Source of the DNA: Acanthamoeba sp. SK_2022b
Lineage: Eukaryota > Discosea > Longamoebia > Acanthamoebidae
Assembly: GCA_027943245.1 (NCBI GenBank)
Contig: JANDJZ010000158.1
Location: forward strand, 1 to 64,000
Direction: 5' to 3'
Length of the DNA: 64,000 bases
The notes beneath the pieces are model-generated. The model made no database searches and was not told the origin of the DNA. It saw only the letters and a program-made list of their open reading frames with translations. Shown here piece after piece: positions 21,589-37,695 of the stretch. The stretch's first letter is position 1. Every line of letters begins with the position of its first letter. The position numbers were made by a program, and so were the translations under genes.

Positions 21589-23142
21589 TCACTGTCGCGC
21601 GAGGGCGAATATCTTCTGGAGGATCTCGTCGGCTCCCCGCGACTTGAGGTCCCGCGCGAGCGTGACGCCCACCGCTTCGGGGTCGCTGGAAGGGCCCTCG
21701 AAGTTGCCCTGCGCGACCACCACGACCGCAGGTGAGTGAGCCTCTCGAATCATCGTCTTCAAGAATGCTAGTAGTGGTGGGCGGTACCTCTACGCACTGG
21801 TCGCCCTCGACGCTGAGCACGGCGCCCTGGAGGAAGATGGTGCCCTTCTCCTTGTCCAACCTCGTCGCCACGCCCACGGGCACCTGGCACCCGCCCTCGA
21901 GCTCCCTCAGGAAGCTTCGCTCGGCGCGACAGCACAGGGCCGTCTCCTCGTGGTGCAGCCTGGCAGCCGGTGGTCGCGGGTTTGAGTAAGCGAGAGACGG
22001 CGCATGCGCGTGTGCGTGTGACACTTGGTGGAGGGGCGGACGCACTTGGAGAGGAGGGCGAGGATGTAGGAGTCCTCGGCTCTGCACTCGACGCCCAGGG
22101 CGCCCTGTCCCACCGCGTGCAGCGATTGCTCGGGTGTCAACACCTCCGCGATCCTTTCGCCCCACCCCAGCCTGCACAGCCCCAGCCCCAGAGCGCGGAG
22201 AGAGGGAGAGGGTCATTAGGGCGTCGACGCGCTCTCGGCTGGACCTCACGTGCGCTGGTGGTTTGGGGGGGGGAGAAAGGTGGCTGTACCGCTTCAGGCC
22301 GGCGTACGCGAGGATGAGGGCGTCATACTCGCCCGAGTCCAGCTTGCGCAGCCGCGTGTTGAGGTTGCCCCTCACGTCTGAGAAAACGAATGGAAAGGGC
22401 TCGCATCGGTCAGGGTTTGGCTGTCCTCTCTACACACGACGCACGACGCACCTTTGAAGGTGAGGTGTGGGTAGGCGCGGGTCAGCTGGGACCTTCGCCG
22501 CAGCGACGACGTGCCCACGACGGCGCCGGGCGGGAGGGTGGCCAGCGTGCTGCCGACGTGCTTGGGGTTGACCACCACCGCGTCGTTCGGTGTCTCTCGC
22601 TGTGCGCGCACGTGTGTAGGTGTGTTGTGCGTGAGAACTGCTGCCTGGGAGTGGTGAAGAGGCAAAGCGGGTGAAAAAGGTACCTCGAGGATGGCGCCGA
22701 CGACGAGGCCTTCGGGCAGGCGAGTGGGGAGGTCCTTCAGGGAATGGACGGCCAGGTCGATGTGGCCGTGCAGCATGCCCAGCTCCAGCTCCTTCGTGAA
22801 CAGACCCTTGTCGCCTGTGCAAAATAAATATAAAAATTAAAATTTATTCTATAAAATGCAAATAAATTGAAAATCCAACGAACCGATCTTGGCGAGTGCA
22901 ACATCTAGAATCTTGTCTCCCATGGTCTTCATGGTCTCCAAGGTGAAGGTTACATCTGGATGCGCTGCCGCGAGCTGAGCCTTCACATAGTTTGTCTGCG
23001 CCTCAGATTAGCAACAGAGTCATCTCTCCGGAGATGCAAACTGTCAGCTGCGGAGGCAAACCTGCACGAGGGCCAGCTGGCTGTCGCGAGTACCGATGCA
23101 CACCGCCTTGCGCGTTTCCTGCTGCTGGCTGCCTCCCTCCAT
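21589..23142 (-). CDS. HMBS: Hydroxymethylbilane synthase (porphobilinogen deaminase)
   Basis: Joins four porphobilinogen molecules into hydroxymethylbilane, the third step of tetrapyrrole synthesis. Eight exons read in phase: 23142-23062, 22995-22884, 22814-22684, 22599-22452, 22377-22290, 22171-22046, 21959-21788, 21741-21589. Signatures in order: [52 protein letters not shown], and [11 protein letters not shown], whose Cys anchors the dipyrromethane cofactor. Length, about 340 residues, is normal. No organellar presequence is evident; the protein starts [14 protein letters not shown], so a cytosolic enzyme is likely. It is head to head with the CCA-adding enzyme, with only 104 bp between start codons. 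The last acceptor is the least certain join. Confidence 0.93.
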
Positions 23143-23246
23143 CTTGTAAGACAAATATCAATTATTATTATTTTTAGGAAATACAAAAACAGATAAAATG
23201 TAAGCAAGGAAAAATAAATAAATGGAGTTTGGTCACTGTCAGTGCC
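23143..23246. promoter_or_regulatory. Shared divergent promoter, HMBS / CCA enzyme
   Basis: The 104 bp between two divergent start codons is AT-rich (attattattattttt, aaataaataaatgg) in a GC-rich neighbourhood. Both promoters must lie here or overlap upstream exons of the other gene. Confidence 0.5.
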
Positions 23247-25407
23247 ATGGACGTCCAGCCCACACCGGAGGAGGTCGACCTCTTCGGCCTGCTCATGGGC
23301 GTGGTGGACGAGGCCGACTGTGGCACGGTAGTGCGAGTGGCAGGCGGATGGGTGCGCGACAAGGTGCTTGCTGCCGCCCCTTCTCTTCGCCACCGGTTGT
23401 TGTCCAGGACTGACGCGTGTGGCAGCTGTTGGGGATCATGGACGGAGGCGGCGACATCGACCTCGTGGTGGACAACATGCCCGCCGGCGACTTTGCCGAG
23501 TTGCTCGTCCGCCATCGACCTACAGGTGAAGGCGGCCTTCCTCTTATCGTTGCTGGCCCATCTACCCATTGACCGGCCCGTTCGCCCGTTGCAGAGACGA
23601 AGGGCGGCAAGATGATCGCCAGCAGGCCAGAGCGGCACAAGCACGTGGAGGTAGTGGCGCTAAAGCTGCTCGACGGCCCGGCCATCGAGCTCTCCTCCCA
23701 CCACGGGCGCACGCCCGAAGCCGAGGCTCGCAGGCGCGACTTCACCATTAACAGCCTCCTGTACAACATCAACCGCGCCGCCGTGGAGGACCTGACAGGC
23801 ATGGTAAGTGTAGTGTGGCTGATGACGACGAAGACATTGATGAAGACGACGGAGCTGAGGATGCATGTGTTATTGCCACAGGGCCTAGCCGACCTGCGTG
23901 CGGGACTGCTGCGAACGCCACTAGCGCCTGGGGAGACACTGGGTCAGGACCCGCTGCGCATACTGCGGTGCATTCGCTTCGCCGCCCGCTTCGACTTTCG
24001 GGTCGACGCCGAGCTGGCCGCAGCGATGCGCGATCCCGCCCTTCAGGTGCGCGTCGGCCATGTCTCTTCTGTGCATGTCTGACAGCTGCTGTGCCGCGTG
24101 GTTACTGACATACCGCAGAACGAACTAAGAGCGGGCATTGGGCGACAGCGAATAGCCACGGAGGTCACCAAGATGCTCTCCGGTGCGTGTAGCATCGTCG
24201 TGTGCACTTATGAGAAGTGCGCTGACGAGTACACCGGACAGGACCACGGCCCGATGCGGCGCTCTTGGCCATGTGTCGGGCCGACCTCCACCGCGTCGTC
24301 TTCGCCCCGGCCAAGGGCACAGGTAGTCCGTGCTGCCCCCCCCCAACTCGGGGGGCCATCGTTTCATGGACGTGCCTGCAGCGCTCACACTATCTGCCAA
24401 CACCACAACGCAGATTTCTGGACCGACGAGCTCGCCCACTTGGCGAGCCTCGCCGTCCAGTTGGTCGTGGCCAACGATTCTAGCCACGCATGCGGCGGGC
24501 GCCGTGGTGACGACCCAGTAGCGGTGGTGGCGGCGGGCGGGCTTCCGCCGCTGGCGTTCTGGCTCGCGTGTCTCTTCCTGCCCCTGTCCTTCTCGTCTCA
24601 GTGCCTCAAGGATCGCGAGCGGGACACTCACCTGCCCTTCACTAAATGGGACACGCGCGAGTATTGGATGGTGCGCCGGCGTACCACCACCCCCAGCGCC
24701 GTTGCGCCACTTACGTCACTTACGCCTACAAACAAATCCCCCAATTGCGGGCCCTGCAGTTTCCTGATCAGACAGCCACCGGCATCTTCCTTCTGCTGGC
24801 GCGCGCTCACGACCTGGAAGGCATCGTGTCCGAACTCGAGCTCACCAGAGCCGCTGGCGCAGTGGACAAGCTCCGCATGGGTACCAACAAAGCACGCCCA
24901 CTAGCAAACTACGCTGGCCTTTGTCGTTCCGATGGCTCACCTCTCTCGCTCCCTTCCCATGTTGTTGAAGCGCGAATACTGCGGGAGCTTGGGCCGTCGT
25001 GGGTGCACGCCCTGCAGCTGGCGCAAGTGCTCGCCACCCTGCGGCTACGCCGCCACGGCACGGAAGCAGACGAGGCAGCGCAATCGGCGCTGGCGTTGCG
25101 TTTCCGTACGCTGGAGGAGTGGGTCACGAAGAGCAGTGGCCTATTGGCGGGCCCGCATGGGCCCGCGGTGTGGGCCGTCGCGCCGCTCGTGTCGGCCAGG
25201 GACCTGCTGGCATCCCTGCGTCAGCGGACCCACCACAACCCGGCCGGCAAGGACGTGGGCCGACTGGTCGGGTTGGCTCTCGACTGGCAGCTGGCGCGAC
25301 ACGACACGGGCGTGCCCACATCCGCCACTACCGGCCAGACGGCCGCGCGAGAGTGTGTGGTCTGGGTTGTCGACGAATGGATATCGTCAGCGACCAGTCA
25401 TCTATGA
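23247..25407 (+). CDS. TRNT1: CCA-adding tRNA nucleotidyltransferase
   Basis: Adds the 3' CCA to tRNAs. The first exons are 23247-23363, 23426-23525, 23595-23803, 23882-24046, 24119-24182 and 24242-24322; later joins up to the stop at 25405-25407 are less certain. Class II motifs are in order: GGWVRDK, DIDLVVDN carrying the metal-binding Asp pair, RRRDFTINSLLYN, GQDPLRILRCIRFAARF, and GRQRIATEVTKML. The C-terminal half has the helical tRNA-binding region and the usual end (VGRLVGLALDWQL). The start is the first ATG in frame; it lies close to HMBS, leaving little room for an organellar leader unless another start is used. Confidence 0.9.
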
Positions 25408-25679
25408 CTCACCCCGGATAAATGTTTCTCCAGCCTATCTCCGTGCCCGTCAGCCGGGTGTCGTGGGTGCCCCACCCGTGGCAACGCTTTTCAGGTTCAC
25501 CAGACCTTACAGCGCCGTACGGCTCAACTAAGGTTCGGCCCGAAGTTTCCTTCTTGCTCGGCACGTTAAGGATTGAAGGAGAGAGAGGAAGAGGGAAGTG
25601 TGAGGGACACGTATGCAAGGCGAGTGACCACGACTGAGGCTGAATCAAATCAATCGATAAAGATCGAAGAAAAATCGCC

Positions 25680-26387
25680 ATGGAAATCGATTCTGCGTTT
25701 TCCGCCACGGCGATCGTGGATGACACAAGGTCGAGCCAGCCCACCAAGTACTTCCGTGCCCTCTTTCTCGAGGGCGAGATGAGCCGTCTCATAAGGTGCC
25801 CCACTTCACTTTGCTTGACGAAAAAGGGAATGAGCGATTCTACACCGAATTCGCGACTCCGACGAGAGTGGGCCAAAGAGGAGCTGTGGAGTTATGCATG
25901 AGTGTGACGGAGGTGGTTGGTTGTCCCCTGTGTGCACAGGGAGAAGGACTGGTCGCGTACGCCGTTCGGGCCCATCGAACACTGGCCGACGTGCCTCAAG
26001 GTGGCCCTCGACATCGCCCTGCCGTCCCAGTTCCCGATCGTACCCGTTTCCTCGCTTCTTCTCAGCATATCATCTTGTCTATCGCCTGGTCTGGACTATC
26101 CAATGCCCGGCTCATCGGCGTTGTGTGGCTTCAGGTCATCTTCTGGGGACCCGAGTACCGCATGCTCTACAACGATGCCTATCGGCCCGTCTTTGGCCGG
26201 GACAAGCACCCCGGCTACATCGGTAGCTCCCACCTCGCCTGACTCCAAGACTCCGACCACTGCGTCCGTGGGCAGCTGCTGATCACACTTTGCTTGTTTG
26301 CTCGATTGTGTGCGTGTGTGCGTGTGTGCGTTGTGTTGCGTTGTGTTGTGTGTGTGGTGTGTGTGGTGTGTGGTGTGTGTGGTGTGT

Positions 26388-26434
<47 letters not shown>

Positions 26435-27588
26435 AGGTGAGTCCTATGGCGACTGCTGGCCGACGGTGTGGGACGTTGAGAAGCGCAAGATGGACGACGT
26501 GCGGCTCTCGGCCAAGGCCAACTGGTACACCGACTCGTACACGCCTGTCGTCCGGAGCGGCTACCTCGAGGTGGGTCACCCCACGTTAGCAGCCACAGCC
26601 TCAGATCGCCCCCCTAACCTCGTCTCTCCCATTCGCCTTCTCCAGGAGACCTACTTCACCTACTCGTACAGCCCGCTGTTCCTCGAGGACGGCACGGTGG
26701 GGGGCATCTACGCGACGGTGAGCGAGACCACGAGCCGCGTCATCGGCGAGCGCCAGCTGCGGGTGCTGCGCGAGCTGTCCGCACGCGTGGTCGATGCCAC
26801 GTGCGCCAACGATGCGCTCAAGAAGACCGCCAATGTGGTCAGCACATCGGGCAAGTGCGTAGCGCTCTCGCCACGCACATGTACGCATGTGCTCGTGTCT
26901 CGACTGCGATAGCTGATGCGATCTCGCGCGCGCCACCTGTTCTCTCCATCAACAAGGTGGGACGTGCCGTTCGTCAATCTGTACATGCTGGACCCGGAGT
27001 CCAAGCACGCCCTCCTGTCCACTGCGACGGGCCTCAGCAAGTGCGGGGGCATCCTCTGTCCCGAGGTGGTGACCCTCAAAGAGCCCAAGAAATCATCGTA
27101 CGCCTTTGCACGCACGCACGCAGGCTCTCGAGCTATGGGCTAACCGCCGAGCGGCAAACGAATGGCAGGAGCAGCGGGGATAGCAGCGGCAGCGACGAGG
27201 ACGAGGCCGAGGCCGAGCAGGGTGGCTTCTGGTGCGAGCTGTTCCGCGAGGTGCTGCACACCAAGGCGAGCCGCGAGTTCGACCTGACGCCGTTCGGCGA
27301 AGAGGTGCCTCTCTGCGCCGCCTGGCAGATCCGACCACGGCACGTGCTCGCCCAGCCCCACCGGTCCGCCGGCAACCGCCGCGCCCGCGCGAAACTGATC
27401 GATCGAAGCCGTGTGTGTGTGCGCGCATATCAGGATGTGCCTCGTGATGCCGATGATGTCACAGACCGCGGAGAAGGTGGTGGGCATCCTGGTCGCGGGC
27501 GTCAACCCGTGCCACGACCTCGACGAAAACTACAGGTCTCTTTCAAACCACCTCCCCTCTCAAGCATCGTTCGCCTCGCCTCACATCT

Positions 27589-27663
<75 letters not shown>

Positions 27664-29507
27664 GATATTCCTGAATCTATTTTGCAATCAAGTGTCGGCG
27701 GCGCTGGCGAGCAGCATGGCCCGCGAGGAGGAGCGCAAGCGAGCCGAGGTAGCCCCCCCCTCTCCCTGCCCCTTCCCGTGCTCTGTGACGTTCTTGTCCT
27801 TTGTGACCAAGCCCTTCTCCCGCTCCCGACCAGGCGCTTGAGGAGCTCGACAAAGCCAAGACAACATTCTTTTCGAATATTTCGCATGAATTCCGAACGC
27901 CACTCACCCTCATGCTCGGCCCCCTCGAGGTATGCGAAGACCCTCCCCTCACACCGTGTCTCTGCCCTCACTCACGCACACGCACCCGCACCCGCACATG
28001 CGTGTCGGGGTCAACAGGATTTGTTGAGCCAGGCGGAGCTGCAGATCGAGCGAGACCAACTGACGCTGATTCACCGCAACGCGCTCCGGCTGTACAAGCT
28101 GGTCAATTCGCTGCTCGACTTCTCGCGCATCGAAGCCGGCCGCGCGCGGGCGCAGTTCGAGGCCGTGGACCTGTCCGCCTTCACCGCCGACCTCGCGTCC
28201 ATCTTCCAATCCGCCACCGAACGGTTTTCTGTCCCACATTTTATTTTAATTGATATAGTGATATTTATTTTTTTGTGACGCAGAAACAAATGTTTATTTA
28301 TTGTTTTGACGCAGGTCGGGGCTTGAGCTGCGTACGGACATACAGCCTCTGCCGCAGCAGGTGTACGTGGACAGGGAGATGTGGGAGAAGATCGTGCTCA
28401 ACCTCATATCCAACGCACTCAAGTTCACCATGCACGGCCACATCGCCATTTCCCTCTCAGTCCCCTCCGCTGACTGTACGCCCCTCTCCTCCGCTTCTCT
28501 CCGCCTCCCCGCCTCCGCTTTCCCTGACACGACACGACACGACACGACACGACACGACACGACACGACACGACACGACACGACACGACACGACACAGCCA
28601 ATTGCGTTGAGCTGGCGGTGGCGGACACGGGCATCGGCATCCCGGAAGAGGAGATGGCCCACCTCGGCCGCCGCTTCCACCGCGTGCAGACCCCGGGCGG
28701 CCGCTCCTACGAAGGCACCGGCATCGGTATACGCCCCTCCCCCCCAAACGCACGCACGCGATGGCCCACTGGTCGCTCACTCCCCTCTCCCCCGTCGTGA
28801 AGGGCTGGCGCTGGTCTACGAGCTGGCGCGCATACACGGCGGCAAGGTGGAGGTGGCGAGCCAGCTGGGCAAGGGCACGACGTTCCGCGTCACGGTCCCG
28901 TTCGGGCTGAGCCACCTCCCGAGCGATCAGATCAAGCACGGCTCCCGCTTCTCGTTGCCGTCCTCCTCCTCCTCCTTCTCCTCCTCGCCCTCCTCGTCTT
29001 CGTCGTCTTTCTCGCGCCGCTCTTCGCGCGTGTCGGTCTCGCCGCCTCCTTCGTCAACTCCCTCTCCAGAACCAAGCTCACCCCTGCCATCATCGTCTCC
29101 GGCGTCGTCGTCTTCATTCTCGTCGTCGTCCTCATCGCTGCCATCGATCGCGAGCAGTCCAGAGAGCGAACAGCATGTCGCGTCGTCGACCTCGCCTCGT
29201 GGCTCGGCGCAGGAGTCCCACCACCATCATCCGGCAACGGGCGCCAAGGACTACGCCAAGATGGCGTCGTGGTGGCTGCCCTCCATCGCCGCGGTGTCGT
29301 CGCCCACGTCGGTCAACATTTCGTCATCGTCCTCGCCCTCTTCCACGTCGTCGAGCTCCTCGTCGTGTTCGTCGCCCGCCACCCTCTTCTCGTCATCGCC
29401 GACGTCCAACTCGCCCGAAATCCCCTCCTCTCCGCGGTCCCGGACCGCCGCCTCGTCCTTCTGCGTATTTATCGACAAACAGCCCCCCAAGAAGGCCCCC
29501 AAGGTAT

Positions 29508-29542
<35 letters not shown>

Positions 29543-31339
29543 ACACACCTCCACACCACACAACATGGATTGGATTGGGATTGCTTGGGTGGGCTGACTC
29601 GGAGTACCACGCATGGCGCGCAGCGTTTGCCCAAGCCCAAGGTGCTGCTGGCCGACGACAACTTTGATATGCGCGAGTATGTCGCGCGGCTGCTCGCGCC
29701 CAAGTACGAGGTCATCAGCGTGTCCAACGGTTCGTGCACGCCTCCCACAAGGCTTTTCTATTTTCTATCATCAGTTGAATAAGAGTTCAAGCTTTAATTT
29801 TATTTTATCGGCGTGCTTTGGACTGTGAAACAGGGCTCGAGGCGCTGAGCGTGCTGCGGGCGCACCCGCAGGCGGTCGACCTAGTTCTGACCGACGTCAT
29901 GATGCCATTCCTCGATGGGTTCGGCCTGCTCAAGGCGATCAGGTGCAGCACCGCGCGACGCGCACACGCGCACGCACCCACGCGCCGTGCTGTGCCGCTC
30001 ATCTCGTGTTTGGGGGGCGTCGACAACAAACGTTTACAGGGCCAACGAGCTGACGCGCACGCTGCCGGTGATCATGCTGTCTGCTCGCGCCGGGGAGGAG
30101 GCCAGCGTGGAGGGCCTGGACGAGGGTGCCGATGACTACCTCACCAAGCCCTTCACCGCCCGGGAGCTCCTCTCCCGCGTGGCCTCGCACCTCAAGATGT
30201 CCCGCCTGCGCCTCGAAGCCGCACGGATCGAGCAGGAGCTGCGCATGCAGGTTCGGTTTCTCATTCCACCTCTCGGGAGCTGTTGCTGCTGCTGCGTTGG
30301 CGGTGGTCGGGCTCACGCGAACGACGCGACGCGCAGGTCAACGAAGGCAAAGAGCGGCTGGAGCGCATCCTTGCCTCCATTCAGGACGCGTTCATTTCAC
30401 TCGACGCTCGGCTCCGCTACACGTTCGTGAACAACAACGCCGCCTTACTCCTGGGCGCCAAGAAAGAAGGTGAGGCTGGCTTATAAAATATATAAAATTT
30501 ATTTTATATTTAATTTTATTATTATTTCTCAATTTATGCTGAGCTCTGACCATACGGCGATGATTTGCAGCGATGATCGGCCAGAACGTGTGGCGCTTTA
30601 TGGTGGACAATGAAGAGGGCGTTGTGCGACGCCACTTAGAGAAGGCCGTGGCCGATCGTGTCGACGTCGACTTTCAGTTCTACTACACCGCAGTCGACAA
30701 ATGGTAACGCGCACGTGAACCGAGACACATCATCGTTGTCCCAACACTCACACACGCACACTACACACACGCACGCATCAGGTTCGAAAGCAGGATATAT
30801 CCGGGCGCTGATGGTGGCGTCACGATCTATTCGGTGGACATCACCGCCCGCAAGAAGTCGGAGGAGCGCCTGAGCCTGCTGGCCAAGGTATATCTTGGTG
30901 GCTGTCCCCCGTCGGTACTTGCCCGCCACTCCCTCTCACACGCGTGCGCGTCGGCGCCCCAGGTGGGAGAGATACTGTCGGCGAGTGTCGACAGCCGGTT
31001 GCTCACCGTCCTCTCAGCCACGGTGCAACACATCGGAGGTAACGCAACGCGCATCCCTTTTTTCCGTTCTTTGTTCTTCGCTTTTCGCTTTCTTTTTCCG
31101 CTCTTTTTACTTATAATAGGTTTTTAGTTATTATTTTTTGGATTAGTTACTAGTGTTAAATTGAAACACCGTCGGCGACGTGGGCAGAATCGGTTGTGGC
31201 CGACTGGTGCATATTGGACGTCGTCGACGAGACAGGAGCCCTCCAGCGCATCGCGTCCAGCCGTGCCTCGCCGCAGCAATGGGAACTGCACAAGCTGCTC
31301 CCCAACGGCAAACGTGCGCTCTCCGCTCACTTAATCTTG

Positions 31340-31407
<68 letters not shown>

Positions 31408-31667
31408 CGACGGCATGACTTGATTGTGCGTGCTTGGCGCGAGCAGCGGCGAAGAAATGCTATCTGGAGATGGACCTGTGCAACGGGGAGCAGGTGGGCC
31501 TGACCAGCGACCTGCGGGCCGACCTCGACTTCGTTTCCTACCTCATGCAAGGCCACGGCAAGACCTTTGGCTCGTGCCTCTTTGCCCGCCGATCCTACCC
31601 ACCACGCTCCTACCAGGCATGCGCTGTGCCACCCCCCGCCACCGCCCCTTCATCTGTGCTCACTTGC

Positions 31668-31747
<80 letters not shown>

Positions 31748-32917
31748 CAAGAGGATAAGGCAGTGTGTGAGGAGTTGGTGCGGCAAGCAGCGATGGCGAT
31801 AGACAACATGTGGCTGTACAGAGAGGCCGAAAAGGCCAACCAGGCCAAAGACCACTTCCTCGCCGCCCTCTCCCACGAACTGCGCACGCCTCTCACGCCG
31901 GCCCTGCTCCTCTCTGAGTCACTCCTCGGTGCGTTGCTCGCGCGAGGGAGAGAGAGAGCGCGTAACTGAAGAGCGTGAAAACATGTGAGCGCAGGCGAGC
32001 AGCTGCCACCGCACGTCGAAGAGAACGTACGAATGATCCGCGAGTCTGTGGAGCTCGAGGTGCAGCTGATCGATGATCTGCTCGACCTCACCAAGATCGC
32101 GCGGTAACCGACACCACAACACGCTCACACCCGCACGCGCCTGGTCAGATTCATGTCGACAGATCGCTGATTGGTTGGTGTCGGCTTGGCGGGGGGGGCG
32201 CCAGGAACAAGCTGAAGCTGACCATGTCGGCGGTCTCGGTTCACCCGCTGATCGCCCGCACACTGCAAATCGTGGAGCACGACGCCCAGGCCAAGGGCAT
32301 CTCGGTGACCCTCGACACGAGCGCCATCAACGACCGGGTCGACGGCGACCCCGCCAGGTTGCCTCTCCCTTTCTCTCCCCTCTTCAACGCTTGTACCTCC
32401 CCACCAACTCCTCCTATGAGGTGAGCTCATGCTCTTGCGTGTTCGTGTGTGCGATGGTGATCATGAGCAGGCTGCAGCAGGTGTTCTGGAATATCGTCAA
32501 GAACGCCATCAAGTTCACGCCAGAGGGCGGCTCGATCACCGTCCGCTCGTCCAACTACGTGCTGCGCGATGAGGAGGCCGAACCACCTCTGCACGGGGAG
32601 CCCGACCATCGCCACAACACCGGAGGCGGCGCAGCGCCCTCGGCGAGCGGCGGCGGCGGCAGCAGTAACGACTCGCCCGATCCGCAGCAGCAGCCCAAGG
32701 TGCTCGCGGCGGAGAAGCGCGCTCAGGTGATGTTGCGCGTTGACATCATCGACACGGGCATCGGCATCGAGGCACACGTCATCCCGCACCTCTTCCGCGC
32801 GTTCGAGCAGGGCGACGCCTCCATCACCCTCCGCTTCGGCGGCCTCGGCCTCGGCCTCGCCATTTCGCGGTACCGCCGCTATCGACCTCGCGCTCATCGC
32901 CATGTGCTCACTCACCG

Positions 32918-32978
<61 letters not shown>

Positions 32979-34041
32979 CAGGTCGTTGGTCGAGATGCAT
33001 AATGGCCACCTCTCGGCGCACAGTGAGGGCCTCACCCGCGGCGCCACCTTCAGCGTCTGCCTGCCCACCGTACGCCGTCTCCCACCCTCACCCAATCACC
33101 CGCGTGCGCTCATTGTGCTTGTGCGGTGCGTGTGCCGTGTGCGCAGTTGGAGCACAAGGCGGCGAGCCCGATGGGGGCGGAGGCTGTGGGGCGGGCGCCC
33201 GTGCTCGACCTGGACATGGACGTCGTGCCGTTGACGCTGGCGTCGGCCCCGCTGCCGTCCTCGCCGGCCACCCGATTCCCCACCGTCGTGTCGACACCCG
33301 CGGCCAGGGCGCCGCTCAAGGTGCTGCTGGTCGAGGACAACAAGAGCACGCTCCTCATCATGTCCCGCCTGCTGCGACAGAAGCTGGGCTTCGACGTCGT
33401 CGTTGCCGTCTCCGTCGCCGACGCCCTCCGGGTACGCAGCCCGTGCCACGCCCACGCGCGACGATGTCGCTCACGATCCCCCGCGCGGGAGGGAGCAGGT
33501 GGCGGAGAGGGAGAAGGGCGAGTTTGATCTGGTGATCAGCGACATCGGCCTCCCCGACGGGAACGGCAGACAGCTCATGCGCACGCTCACGAGCCTGTAC
33601 AACCTGCGCGTACAGTGGCCCCCGCCTCAGGCGCAGTCATGATTCGCTCGCTCGCTCGCTCACTGTGTGTTGATGGTGGACCAGGGCATCGCGCTGTCTG
33701 GCTACGGCATGGAGGAGGACGTGAGGCGGAGCAAGGAGGCCGGGTTCCAGCTCCACCTCACCAAGCCGGTCCACTTCTCGTCCCTCACCGAAGCCATCCA
33801 GACCCTGCTCGCCTCCGATCCGCCACCCCGGCCGTCCCTCGCGACCGACACTCCTCCCCGCATGCCGCCCTCCTCCTCCTCCTACCCGTCGTCGTCATGG
33901 ACATCGTTGTCGTCGTCCTTGGCCCCGTTGACGGTGGCGGCGGGCACGTCGTTGGCGCCGTCGCTTCTCTCCACGTCCCCGCCCGCCAGCGGAGCTGCCT
34001 CTACGCCTTCCCGCCCCTCTGGCTCCTCGTCGTCCTTGTAA
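25680..34041 (+). CDS. Double-module hybrid histidine kinase (PAS-GAF-HK-REC, twice)
   Basis: A sensor kinase of phosphorelay type, roughly 1,900 residues in more than 20 exons. Order: a PAS-like sensor ([43 protein letters not shown]; 25940-26720); GAF (about 26800-27700); HisKA with [11 protein letters not shown] (about 27872); HATPase with [18 protein letters not shown] and GTGIGLALV; a Ser-rich linker (28960-29450); REC with LLADDNF, LTDVMMP and YLTKPF (29640-30240); second PAS (30350-30880) and GAF (30960-31800); second HisKA with [10 protein letters not shown] (about 31862); second HATPase with DTGIGIEAH and [10 protein letters not shown]; second REC with [17 protein letters not shown] and LTKPV (33310-33830); Ser/Pro-rich tail. 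All phosphoacceptor His and Asp are present. No membrane segment was seen, so a soluble kinase is likely. Several introns hold long CA or TG tracts. Confidence 0.9.
26336..26432 (+). repeat. GT-rich tract abutting a 3' splice site
   Basis: Degenerate GTGTGG words lead into pure (GT)n from about 26389, ending at ccag, the acceptor of the exon encoding ESYGDCWP. Confidence 0.9.
27592..27660 (+). repeat. (TG)n microsatellite ending at acceptor CAG
   Basis: About 69 nt of uninterrupted GT repeat ends in tgcag, the acceptor for the exon that starts gatattcctg. No pyrimidine tract lies between them. Confidence 0.92.
28525..28596 (+). repeat. (GACAC)n pentanucleotide in histidine kinase intron
   Basis: About 14 copies of GACAC. 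The last unit decays to gacacag, and this AG is the acceptor for the exon encoding [11 protein letters not shown]. Confidence 0.9.
29509..29540 (+). repeat. (CA)n just after a 5' splice site
   Basis: The donor aag|gtatg runs directly into 32 nt of CA repeat, then a looser CA-rich tail. Confidence 0.88.
31341..31406 (+). repeat. (CA)n microsatellite in intron
   Basis: 66 nt of uninterrupted CA repeat between two exons of the second GAF domain. Confidence 0.92.
31669..31745 (+). repeat. (TG)n microsatellite ending at acceptor TAG
   Basis: About 77 nt of TG ends in tgtgtag, the acceptor of the exon encoding [11 protein letters not shown]. Confidence 0.92.
32921..32976 (+). repeat. (AC)n microsatellite near acceptor
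   Basis: 56 nt of AC repeat followed by gacag, the acceptor before the exon starting gtcgttggtcgag. Confidence 0.92.
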
Positions 34042-34151
34042 ACCTTTTATTTATTTTATTATTTATTTAGGGCTGGTCAGGCTGCCAACTAGTTTGACAA
34101 AAAAATACACGAAACCTTTGGCGTTGGGTTTGTTTTTGTTAAACAAGTTGG

Positions 34152-37695
<3,544 letters not shown>

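Noticed and set aside
21290..22375. Long minus frame reading through HMBS introns
   Set aside because: It mixes true exon sequence with intron translation; the spliced reading restores DVRGN, the cofactor loop and the C-terminus.
31143..31803. Frames with poly-His/Thr or poly-Cys/Val
   Set aside because: They are translations of CA/TG microsatellites inside introns.
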